In this document: piece after piece, positions 38,101 to 49,500 of the stretch
Layout: each line of letters starts with the position of its first letter
How positions within the stretch are numbered: position 1 is the stretch's first letter
Source: Anisakis pegreffii
Taxonomy: Eukaryota; Nematoda; Chromadorea; Rhabditida; Anisakidae
NCBI GenBank assembly: GCA_035041965.1
Contig: JAPYMA010002819.1
Span: forward strand, 1 to 64,000
Length of the DNA: 64,000 nt
Reading direction: 5' to 3'
Notes under the pieces: generated by a model
The model's input: the letters and a program-made list of their open reading frames with translations, nothing else
What the model was told of the DNA's origin: nothing
Databases searched by the model: none
Translations under genes and position numbers: made by a program

Positions 38101-40284
38101 TCAGTGAACGTAAGGTTTCCAAATATTCTTCGTTGTGGTGGTAGTGGTGGTCTTTCGTCGTGTTCTGGCGCCGATTGGCCCGTCATTGGTGGTTTCCGAT
38201 GGGTCGTTATCACTAGACTTTGATGGGTTTGTCGTATTATTACTGCTGGCGTCTTTACCGCTACTGCTATCGTTATTATCCTTATTATTATTACTGTTGT
38301 TGCTGTTATCACTAGTAGTATTAATATTGTTATTAGAATTATCAATATTGACAGTTGTTCTATCATTGCGCATGTTATTGTGACTGGTATTGAGGGTGAG
38401 TGTAGACGATGGATTCGATGGAAAAATGGTTGTCTGATGAGGGTTTCGGGCTGAGTTAACAGAGGCACAGAGATGCTGTTGGTGTTGCTGATGGTGTTGT
38501 TGATGTATTTGTTGTAAACGATACAAGGCGGCAGCGTGTTGGGATCGTGTTGTTATCGAGGATACTGTCATGGGTAGTAGCCCACTGGAGGCGACCACGC
38601 TGATTGGCTGTTGCAGGTGAGCACAGCCCATTGACGATACGCTTACAGGAAAAGCCAATTGCGTTGATTGATGGTGGTGCTGCTGTTGCTGTTGTTGCTG
38701 TTGCAATACGGTAAGTGCGCCTGCTGGCACTACGGTAGACTGGCCACCACTAGTGATCACCGTTGTGCAGCCAGGTGTTTCGCCAACACTGGCAACGCAA
38801 CCCGCCACCGTCGCCGCAGTGGGAGCTCCGAGTAGCGCATAGGAATGCGGGTGGTGGTGATGATGGCTGGCTGGATGGAAAATACTTGGCGGTAGAATGG
38901 TTGGTATAGAGGACATTGTAATGGTGGGCACAGGTCTGGCGATCAACTCGTCGCTACCCATTAGACGTCGTCGGGTTTTCGACGCGATCATCGAGTTTTC
39001 TGTGATGGCTGATATGGCTGCTGCTGTTGTGGCTTGGTTAGGACTGTGAACTGATGCCATTATATGACGATCCATAACTGAAGAGGTAATGCGTTTGTTT
39101 TGTTTTTTGAAAAGGCAATATATTGAAACTGAAACTTTAAATGACAACTTGAAATTTGAAACTTTTGTTTTGAAGAGGCAACTTTAAGCAGCACGTACCT
39201 GTTCGTTTATTATTACGTGAATCACGAGGACCATCGACAGTCACCTTGATCGCTTTGCCGACAATCGCAATTTGCGCTGGCTTCGTTTCGATTGTTATCG
39301 TCAAGTGAAAGTTCTTTCCTTTAACAATTTTCGTTAATTCATTACGAATCGAATTAAAGAATAATCAAAGAACCACGCAAATGATACAAATCAACTGAAA
39401 TGCCCAACAAAACTCATTCAATTAATCACACTGACTTTGTACAAATACTTAGAGAATTTCATTTAGGACATCATCGAAAATTTTCATCGATCAACGAAGA
39501 GTACATCGAGGAGTTTTTAAAGCACAGTAATGTGCATTGCGTTATCGCAATTTATAGTAATTTGAACTATGGATTGGAATACTGATGTAATGAATTCGTT
39601 TTGATTTATTATTATTAATGTTATGGCCAAAACAGAATATTGATGATGAGCACTGTTGAGAGCACCGCCAAAAATTGTTTTTTTCATTTTGTGATGAGAA
39701 ATTGAAGTTTAAGAACTCATAATCGGGAAATAGTTTTATCGAAACGTTTAAGAATTTTTGTCGGTTTATTGCAATAATACTCATAACTTCACCATTTGAT
39801 GATCAGTTTAAATGAGTTAATTTATGGAGCAGCACATGAAAAGTGAGTTAATGTATGAAGATTGTTTTGTTTTTCGTTTTTTAACACACAGAAACTGTTT
39901 TGTTGTCGTTAATGGACAGATGCAGAAGCAAGCCTCATTGAGAACAAATAACGTGGCCGTCTCCTCACCTCGTCCGCTTTTACCCACGAAGCGTAAATCC
40001 GAAAAACGAGCGATTTGGCCATTCATTAGTGTTTTATTGTTTCGTAAATCGGCACAAGAGTTCTCCTCATTTCCAGCCGCAATCGTTACGGGTGTCCCGT
40101 CCGGAACGGGTCCGAGTGCAAACACCGTAAACGGAGACGGAAGCGATTTGTTGGAACGCCAATGGGTCGGCAACGCCGTACAGATCACATCCGGACATCC
40201 AGTCGACAACAGTTTTGTGCTTGCCGTTATGGCGCTTAGCGCCTCTTCCAAACCCATCAGAACTTTATCATAGTCAGCTCCCAT
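38101..40284 (-). CDS. rnt-1: RUNX (Runt-domain) transcription factor
   Basis: Runt factors bind TGTGGT-type sites with a CBF-beta partner. In C. elegans RNT-1 drives seam-cell proliferation. Three minus-strand exons join in phase: 40284-39969, 39318-39199, 39077-38101 (470 residues). The Runt domain spans about 26-143: LPTHWRSNKSLP, DGTPVTIAAGNEEN, ARFSDLRFVGKSGRGK, then IKVTVDGPRDSR. Most DNA-contacting positions are kept. One Arg is Lys in FVGKSGRG. The C-terminal part is low complexity: His5 at 217-221, Gln8 at 271-278, and runs of Asn, Ser and Thr before the end. The last residues are IWKPYVH. Runx proteins normally finish in VWRPY-type Groucho-binding sequence, so this motif appears degenerate and displaced by two residues. 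The exon-2 acceptor GTTAAAG lacks the usual CAG/TAG but is fixed by the domain. The start is the first ATG after a TTTTAG, so an extra 5' exon is possible. Confidence 0.93.
38650..38710 (-). repeat. CAG/CAT repeat encoding Gln and His tracts in rnt-1
   Basis: On the coding (minus) strand eight glutamine codons are followed by three histidine codons. Further Gln/His-rich coding sequence follows near 38470-38530. Such tracts vary in length between individuals. Confidence 0.85.
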
Positions 40285-40300
40285 TTTCTGCTAAAACAAT
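40285..40300 (-). promoter_or_regulatory. Candidate acceptor just before the rnt-1 start codon
   Basis: Read on the minus strand, TTTTATTGTTTTAG is followed by CAGAAA and the ATG at 40284. It may be a spliced-leader acceptor or the 3' end of a long 5' intron from a distal promoter. I cannot tell which. Confidence 0.4.
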
Positions 40301-40454
40301 AAAACTTTTATAGATTGAATAATTCTCTCCAAAATACATCATCAATCGAATCGACCATTCAGTATGAAACACAAGCTGAAAATGGATATCCAATCAGTCA
40401 CATTCGGCTAACCGATTTGTCGAATACAGAAAAATGAAGCAATTAAGTAATTCC

Positions 40455-40547
40455 CTGACTGGATAAAGTTTATCCAGATAAGATCTAAACTGTTCAAAAA
40501 TTCTTTATCCCTTCAACTGGATAAAGAATTTTTGAGCAGTTTAGATC
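40455..40547. repeat. Strong inverted repeat (29-bp stem) with an adjacent 19-nt palindrome
   Basis: Arms at 40482-40510 and 40519-40547 pair over 29 bp with one mismatch, around an 8-base loop. A perfect palindrome, CTGGATAAAGTTTATCCAG, lies at 40459-40477. The word CTGGATAAA therefore occurs on both strands several times within 90 bases. The element lies about 200 bases upstream of the rnt-1 start codon. Confidence 0.85.
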
Positions 40548-40999
40548 AAATCAAATACATATATATCCAACTGATTGTGAGCAAAGCCTAATTGAGTTCT
40601 ACATTCCACCTTTGTATAACAGTATTCGCTTTGGCCTGAACCATAGACAAGAAATTGCAAATATCCAATTGGAAGATTTTCAAGCAGCGCTACTGCGGTC
40701 ACCAGTAGCCAGCCAGCTATTACAGGTATAATAAATAACTGGTTGAGGTGTGCTCGTATTTACAGGTGTATAAATCGAAAAATTAAGATGGCGCTCGAGG
40801 CGTCAGTGCAAAATTGCAACGAAATTGATGAACGACTACATGAAAAAGCGATTAGATGAAGAAACGTTAATATCTCTTATCCGTTCCCTATTACAACACA
40901 CACATAAACACACACACAAACGGCAAATCGCAGATAATCAACTCAAGTTTTCAACTTAAGACACACAGACGAAATGTCACGTTCAATCAAAACTTTTTG

Positions 41000-41540
41000 A
41001 CCCCTGATAACATATGTTCTCTGTGTTGGTTTTCTTTGAAAATGCCAATGAGCTGTGTTGCGATCAAAAGTGTATCTATCACATCAGTAAAAACTTGTAT
41101 TCTACAAGATCAAATAAATTCTCGAAATATTCGCAATTTGACACATTTCAACCATCATAAGCCTAAGCAAACAAGTACAACACATGTTTTGGTTGAGTTA
41201 CAAGCTAACGAAGATAACATAACATCTTTTGAGTGGACTCGCTGATAACATCGATAAAAAGTGACAAAAAATAAGATGAATGTGTCAACAACATGTTCAT
41301 TAGTTCGCCAATGATTTTTTGTGTTTTTTGTGCGAATGTCTGAGCGACTAAAAGCCTCAGAAGTTAACGCTAAGAGGCAATCTAGTACTTGCCGATACAA
41401 TATCAAACATTATTTTGTGTTTATCACATTACTGTCGATAAGTGAAAATTGATAACAGTGATCATATTTATCAGTATCGATGAGAGAGCGACTGTGATAA
41501 GATTCGTCAGCAGTATTATCAGTCTATCAGCAGATAGAAC
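41000..41540 (-). promoter_or_regulatory. Dense cluster of GATA-type motifs upstream of rnt-1
   Basis: On either strand I count CTGATAA at 41004 and 41242, CGATAA at 41252 and 41436, TTATCA at 41421, TTGATAA at 41449, TTATCAG at 41468 and 41516, GTGATAAG at 41494, and CTATCAG/AGATAG at 41524-41537. Another CTGATAA is at 41983. Nematode GATA factors of the ELT class bind TGATAA. Role inferred from motif density only; AT-rich DNA raises the background. Confidence 0.4.
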
Positions 41541-44500
41541 CAGAACTGCAGCTAGAACAATGATATCATTGATCTATTCATCCATTGTTTAAGTTTGTTG
41601 GTTGCTGGTGGATTTGAAACAATGCAATATGTTCGCCGCAAGTTTGAGTATGAATTGAATCTGTATTCTAATAAAGATAAAGAAGATAAAGTAACTCTGA
41701 AATATTCCATCTCGAAGAGATAAAGATAAATTCTTACAAAAAAAAACGAATTGCAACCACGCAGAAAGAATTCCTCTAAGAGATGACTGATTACAAAATG
41801 TTGACGTGAACATATCATACACCTGATTGAACATAACTGAACACGAGTTAAGCAAACAACACAATAAATCATTGCTTAGTATCAGCCTCAAGTACAATTT
41901 AATTGCATTGCTGGCTGGTGAGATGCTACTGCTGCTGCTGCTGCCGCTGCTCAAAAAATGAACAACCGAAAATTTTTGATCCCTGATAAAATTTTTAATG
42001 TTTCACTTAGTTTCATCTTTTTTCTCCTATCCATTTCTTTAAATCATTCCCCTTTACCGAAAGATTCAAAGCCATTAGTCGAGAAAACAACCAATAAGAC
42101 TACGTAGACGGGTTTGTTTGCCCATCCAATCATCCATTCAGTAGTTATCTGCCGAACTCGTTTGAGGTATTTTACGACTGGATCAGCCATTATCTTATCT
42201 TATTGTTAGCTTCCAGTCAATTGGGATATTGCTAATGTACATCTCAATATCCGCTGGCTTTGTGTTTTTCAAACGACATAACAAAGTGGCATGAAATCAG
42301 CAAGGCAAACCAATACACTAGTGAAGAAAACGATGAATAAATTTGTATCCGCATCTTCAGCTGTCGACTTTGAATAATAAAGTGAATGAAAGCATGAAAT
42401 TGTTCTCCTCACCAACAAATACTGTCAGATTATCGAACATTGAACAGTGTGGAATACGGAATATACGATACGGTCAAGTGGATTTACAAACAATGCATTC
42501 ATCTTAGCTAATTTGATCACTGGTTGATCACAGAAGAGATCAGCTCTGGGGAGAAGACTGCGTAGGATTCGTTTGGTTTCTGGGTTTTGGATTTTGAAGA
42601 GTTTATGGAGTTGTTAGCATCCTCCATACGGTAAGGGAGGTGTTTGAAACTGAAAGTGATTGAATGAACGGTAAAATGGCACATAAAACCACCAAAACCA
42701 CCCACCAACGTGGTGCACCAAAGAGCCGAACGAACCGCAGACAATATCAGGTTTCTTTCTAAGATCTTATTCATTGTCGGGTTTGTTGGTAATGCGTTTC
42801 GTACGACATTGATACGAAGCGAGTGCGGGCAAATGGGCAAAATCGAAGTTGGCTGTGATAGATAAGATAAATAGGAAAGATTTATCGTTAGATAACTCTG
42901 TGGGTGTGTAAATGTAGATGAAAAAAGGCATGAAACATACCTAGATGTGAATGCATGCGCGTTTATGTGGTATAATTAATGTTAACACGTTCGTTAATGT
43001 TTCTGATTTTATCATCAACACATCATGCCGTCCTTCGTCAACCCGACCAACCAACCATGCAGCAACAGCAGCAGCAGCTATGCATCCATCAGTCACTTCT
43101 TTCTGATGAACTGAGAAGATAAGATTCTCTATGTTATGCGCGTAATAAAAACAATCGTCCTGATGTTGTCTCCTTGTCATGAGGTATTTTGTTTTATAGA
43201 ATTGAGGAATCGCTTCGATTAGAGAACTTAGCGTTAGAAGGCAAAGTGCTTATGAAATTTTGAAGAGATGTGGAGAAAAGAGAACAATTGTGAGGTTAGT
43301 TGGTTGCAAGATGGTAGGTTTATGGTGCGAACATGTTAAACGCTGACTGATCGCCGAAAAAGTTGAAGAAAAGGTCTCCCTCCTGCAGTCGTCGCTGCTA
43401 TCAAAGAAGATTCCGACTACTCGTGATCGATCTTCCATCTTGCTTCGACTCTTTCAACTTTAACAGAAAGGCGTAAATGCATACGCTGATTTATATCTTA
43501 TACAACATCTATCTTCTCAGCTCTATGATGGTAATAATAATAATAACAATAATACTTAACGATAATAATAATAATAACAGTAATAATATGAAGAACCTCA
43601 CGGTCGATATGCCCACAATTCCAATTGTAATAAATATTGACCATATTGTGCATTGCAGTCCATCAACTCCCATGAAATACCCTCGATGTATTATGAATTT
43701 ATAACTCTAACTTCATAAGCCCATAAACTTTCATAACTCCATTATACGACACCAACACCAATAAACCAATAAAATCAAAAACATAAGTTATAGTTGGCAG
43801 CAGAATAATGTGAAACAAATGAAAGTGAATGGAATCGCATTGAGTTTCGTGAATGAAGTTAGTTCCCTTTGAAGTTTTCTTTTCACTGTAAGGAATTTGA
43901 CTTAACTCGCAATAATAATAACACAGTAATAATAATAATAACCCAAACTATCCCCACAATCTGTTTTCATCTCACTTCATTTTCATTATATTGCATTTTT
44001 ATGTCTATCTCATTTCTAAAACATTATTCATACCACCTCAAATATACCACCACTGAATCAAACCAAAACAATGAGAGGAGATTGAGATGATCCATATCTT
44101 GGAAACCATCTAATCTATTGTTGATGTGGTGGCTGGTGGCAATCGAATGACCGCGGTGACCCGACCCGCAAAGAGTGTATGAACCACAAACCGTGGGCTA
44201 TCGGGTAATCTTTTACGTCTTAACGCCATACCGCTAACATGTAACCTCGAACTGCTAGTCCCTAACACCTCAAAACGCGATTGTTGAATGAGCCCAAACT
44301 GTTCACATCTATGACTGATAGTGAATCGGGAAAAAGCAAAAGTTACCCAAACCACAAAGATTTGCCATCTCACGATCAAATTGCCATCAACATATTACAT
44401 CATGACCTCAACAAATGACAAGTCAAACAATCGCATCATCCTATCGTTTTTCTCACTAAACTTTTGCGTTTCGTATCCGCAATCCTGTGCTGCCACCTTC

Positions 44501-46554
44501 TCATTACAATTTCTCTCCTCCGCATATAATATCTTGTCATATCGTTTCATTATCACCCTCTTATCTATATCTTATTTCACGCTTATCACTCTCGTATTAT
44601 CACCAGGCTGCTATAATTCATTCTCGTATCATCCGCCTATTAAATCAACATAACATTCGTCTCTACCTCACATTCCAACTCTTTCGTCAACTAGCCTCAG
44701 TCCCTCTCAAGACCTCAAATAAGCAGTTGTAGTTGTAATCGTATGTAATTCATCATTGAGCATTAAGAAAACATAAAACATAAAACCCTCAGCTCAACGT
44801 CCATTCTATTAAAACTCTAAAGTCGATCGCAAAGCTCAGGCTAAGGCTTAGGCTGAGGCCAAGTGTTTCATCTCTTCAGTTTTACAATAACAACGACAAC
44901 AACACAACCTCATCCACACTCAAACCCAACAATACATTTTAACTCATCAATTAAATTACCACCACCACAAAAAAAGATACCAAAAACAGTTTTTTTTTAA
45001 TACCAACGAAGTAAGAAAGGAATAAGAGCAAGTAAAAACCACTAGTGTCTTGAAAGAGAATAAGAATGGTGGCCTATACTACGGGCATTCATGAACCATT
45101 TTTTTATGATACGCCTGATGATTAGATTGCTAATGATAATAATAACAATAATATTTATGGATTAAGATTCTCAACTTCAAGCTCTTCCATCCCTCTTTCT
45201 TTTATTCTCATATATGAAGGACTAAGAAGCTTTGAGATGTTAGCGCTGAGTCATTATCGCATGTGGCTTTTTACTATCATCCATAGCTGACTGATCAACG
45301 TCTATTTGGCGAATAAAGCGAATAAACGAGTGAATTCATATAAAAATCCACCGAACGTACGAGAGCTGTTCGAGTTTTGGATGCGTATCATCACACTGCA
45401 GTAATCAACCACAACAAAGAGATTCATTGCACAAAACTAGCACAACCGACGACTCAACAAAGAAATTTCCCCAAAAATATATCCACCCAACCAACGATCA
45501 ATACGAATACACCTCAAAAACCTCAAAAGCCATCAACTCGTTCTTCTTTCATCACCTGTCCATTATGTGTTATTTATTCACCTGTTCTACACAACATCCT
45601 CACATCGTTCTCGATGGCCATTGTTCTCGATGAGAGAAGAGTTCATCAAAAGAAAACTGCTCAACAAAAAAAAGCAATAGTGACAAGTCAATATAAAATC
45701 CCAATAAAATGCTCATCACCACCAACTCATTCATCTAGTCATTTCAGTACTTCTTATAATAACTGCGCTAACCCCAACAAACATTAAAAACTTCCTTCAG
45801 TTGCAATTACTTTAGTGATCGTTCATTGAATAAAATCATCGCATTGTTGAGTGCTCACTCAGTCAGTTTTTCGCAGCTATTGTGTCAGCGTCAAAAAGCA
45901 GCAAAAAAAGCCCCAAAATAATAAAGGTGAACGAACAGGTATTATAAAGCAAAGAAAAGAAGTGGCTTAACATTAACGCACACACACAAACGTATTATCT
46001 GTACAACACACATTTCCACACCTCAACACCTCAAGAAAACACCTGTTCTGTTTGCTGAAAGCTTGTTTGTGGTCGAATGAATCTCAACCTCAACTCTTCT
46101 TTTTCATCCACTCTCTTCTTTCGATCAACAATCAACAAATCAAATCCACTGAATGAATGAATCAAACAATCAAATCAATGATAGACGAAAGTAACTTCCG
46201 CTCTAACTGATCTCTTCTGCGATGAATAGATCATGTTCAGAAAGAGCACAACGAAAACCGCAAATCTTACGTGGTTAAATCTCGAGCTCAATGGATTGGT
46301 CTCCGAATAATTTGAGATCGTCGTCGGATCATTAGATTATATTAATCGTGTCTTCTTCTTCAGATGTGGTGAATCTTCAGAAAATAATTTTGTGGTGATC
46401 AGAAATGAATGCATAGCTGCTGAATGATATGAATGAACGAATGAAGCGAACTGTAATCCGAAACTACATGCAGATTTCGTGCAGATCTATTGATGGCTAC
46501 AATTATAACCGTTCTCTTTCCACCTCATTTCGTTCTGATAGTGAAAAGAATTTA

Positions 46555-46594
46555 AAAGGTTCCATATCAAAGTCTTTTTTGATATGGAACCTTT
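46555..46594. repeat. Perfect 17-bp hairpin
   Basis: AAAGGTTCCATATCAAA (46555-46571) is followed by a 6-base loop and its exact complement (46578-46594), ending in a T/A-rich tail. No gene is adjacent. Confidence 0.85.
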
Positions 46595-49500
46595 AAAAAA
46601 ATTTTATTCGGTTGTCTTGAAATTTCATGACTTATTCATTCATGCAACGGTTCCAGATGGAGCTTTTGAACTGATACTGAGGGATGCTGCTATCGCTATG
46701 TGGTACTATAGATAGTTTGCAATAAATTTGTGAATTGATGAATCGATAAAGTTGCAGTCATGATGAAGCAGCACAAAAAGTTAAAATATTAGACACAAAG
46801 CAAAGATATCTACTGGAACGCATTCTTTAACACGCAAATGATAAATCAAGACTAAACTGAATCAATCAAAAATAAATTGAAGCAAGCAGCACAGTAAAGC
46901 AGCACATTTCATAAGACGGGTATAATGCTACGAATGAAATCAATTGAAAATTCATTCGGCTTTTTTTTTTGAGCTTTTGTTCGCTTTTGTATAAGTACAA
47001 TATTCATCAGAACGCGTATGCTATTTGATAATATCATATGTGAATATACATCGTATTCAATGATCGCAATTGAGCAGAATTTTTGCTGAGAATGAGAATG
47101 ATGAAAAGTGCGGTGTGTTATGAAGTCTAGCGGTGATCGATAAAGATATCAACACAAGAAGCTAAAGAGGCTAAGATGGCAAAATCAGAAAATATCACGA
47201 CAACTATTAAAGTAACAGCGATGGAATATTATTGAAGTGTTGAAAGATTATCATTGGATGATCGGATGAATGTGAGATAAAACTTATTAAGCTCGAAGCT
47301 TTGTATGATTGAGTATAAAATAAAACGGAAATAAGAGTTTGGTGGTTGATTGAGAGAATTGAACTGACTGTTTAAAGGGTGAGAGAAACAACTCTTGTTG
47401 ATAATGATAAGATGTAAGATTATAGGAAGTACACTCATTAGGACGTTGACTTTTGATGAACGAAACGAAGGAAGAGAAGTGATATGGTTGGATTTGCAGT
47501 AGTTGAATAAGGAGTATGGATTGAAGAATTCAAAAAATTTTTTAAAGAACCTCAATGTTAATGTGAACATAAGTTGAGTGTGTAACGATTAAATAGAATT
47601 TAAAACGAGATGAGTGTGTACACTCTTGTTGTTGCTATAAACGTATTTGTAGCTTGGCACGATCCTCAAATGAATGGTTTCCTGTTGATGCCGCATTATC
47701 ATTGCATATAGATAAAACAAAACTGAACAACGAATAGCTGCCTGCTCAAAGACAGAGGGAGGATATTCGTTTTGGATCACATCACTCATCTATTCATTCA
47801 TCTATGATATCCAACTACACATCGAACTGACACCAACAAATGCCATCGTTAAATGACGGTTTCGTTGCCGAATTGTTATTGTTTTCATTGTTGTCATTGT
47901 CGTCGTCATAGTAGTTATTAGCCTAACCTCAAGTTGAACATCGCTATGAACATCCTCAATTCCTTATTCGCCTTTTTGTTAAGTCTTTTCCTAGCTCTTT
48001 CATAGCTCCTCATCTCAGTACCTTAGTGCATTTGCTATTGTCGTTGTCTGTGGTTAGGATGAGGTTGATTCGGCTCTCGTTTCCATAGAATATTGGGCCA
48101 TCAATTTATCTAGTCGAATAACTTTTTACTAAGGATTCATTTCAAAAATTTTGCCGTCTCTCGTCGTTTTTGCTTTCTCTTTGTGGCTAAAGCATCATAT
48201 TGCTTGATTACTTTGATAATTGGTGATAAGATATACGCAAACACAAAACATAGATGAATAAATGAACGGATATATATGAATCAGAAGATCTCATGATATT
48301 ATCCATCCATCATCACATCATCCATCACCATTTTAGCACCTTGTACATGTAAGATAGAGACAGATGCATAGACGGAGGATATTTCATATGCGAATGGACA
48401 GTGTTTGAGGAAAGAGGATATGATATTTGGACGGATGGACGGATATACATGGGATGGTAGAACACATCAATGAGATATATACAAAAGGTTGTAAGAGATC
48501 AAGATCAAATAGGAATTTGTTAAGCTAATAAGAAACATTACTGGAGATATATTCGAAAAGGGAGATATATTATGTGTAAGACAATGAGATATAAAGACCA
48601 AGAGAGAGCATCTAAAACGAACGTTGCTTATCAAATCACACTATGACGTCTGAATACTTAAGCAATGAATTCCTTTTGATTTATCTGTTTATCACCTGAT
48701 CTCCAATGAACTCTGGCTTGAGCAGATCAGTGTTTATCTCAACCGTTCTAATCTCCTTTAATCTGACCAAATCGTCCTCCCCGTCCACTCACTTCTAACC
48801 ACCACCACCACCACCTGTGTGAACACACACAATCCTCAAACCAACCTCGAAAACCTCATTCGCTTGCTCATTCACCTCCCTTCTCGTTGTACCTCAACTT
48901 CAACAACTCAGATTCTGTCTCAAACCTTCTGAGCATTTGATCGTCTCGAGCTGGCTGGTCTCTTAACCAAAAGTTCACTATAATATTTTTCACTGCGTTT
49001 CAATAACTCACCTAACCTAAACACATCTGAGCTGATCTCATCTAAATCAAGTTTATTTATGTTACCCAACCAGAACTTAGCCACATTAGAGGAATTCCAT
49101 AAATTATCGCAGAGCGACTCTCGCAAATCACAGTTCACTGATTTGTTATGAGTATTATCAAAAAATGTGCAATTTGCAACAGTGAATCCAAAAAGTGTAA
49201 AACAAACAAGCAAATGCTCTGTTGATCACTATTCATAACGTATCACATTTCATAAGTACCACATCAATTCACTCATTCGAAAAAAATATTCGAAACGCGA
49301 AACTTCCGTTTGACAGATGAATATATTAATATTTTCATTATCAATGTGATACCGTATAAATACGACTACATTTGCATATGCTAAGAAATATGCAACTTAG
49401 TAACTAGTGAGAAGAGAAGGGGAAGAGGGATATTTCAGGATTTGAGGATTAAATTGAGAAAATACGGATATATTAGGGAACATACGGTTCATATGTAAAT

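Noticed and set aside
38135..38383. Plus-strand hydrophobic frame with leucine/valine runs
   Set aside because: It is the antisense of the Asn/Ser/Thr-rich coding exon of rnt-1.
41589..41954. Minus-strand frame with a poly-serine start
   Set aside because: The serine run is just the CTG repeat read in one frame; the rest is not protein-like.
42517..42840. 107-codon minus-strand open frame
   Set aside because: No splice context, no recognisable domain, composition like the flanking DNA.
43250..43438. Minus-strand frame starting MEDRSRVVGIFFDSSDD as a distal rnt-1 first exon
   Set aside because: The available donor is phase 1 while the rnt-1 first exon needs phase 0; no homology to Runx N-termini.
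44850..44866. TTAGGC in GGCTTAGGCTGAGGCC as interstitial telomere repeat
   Set aside because: Only one exact unit.
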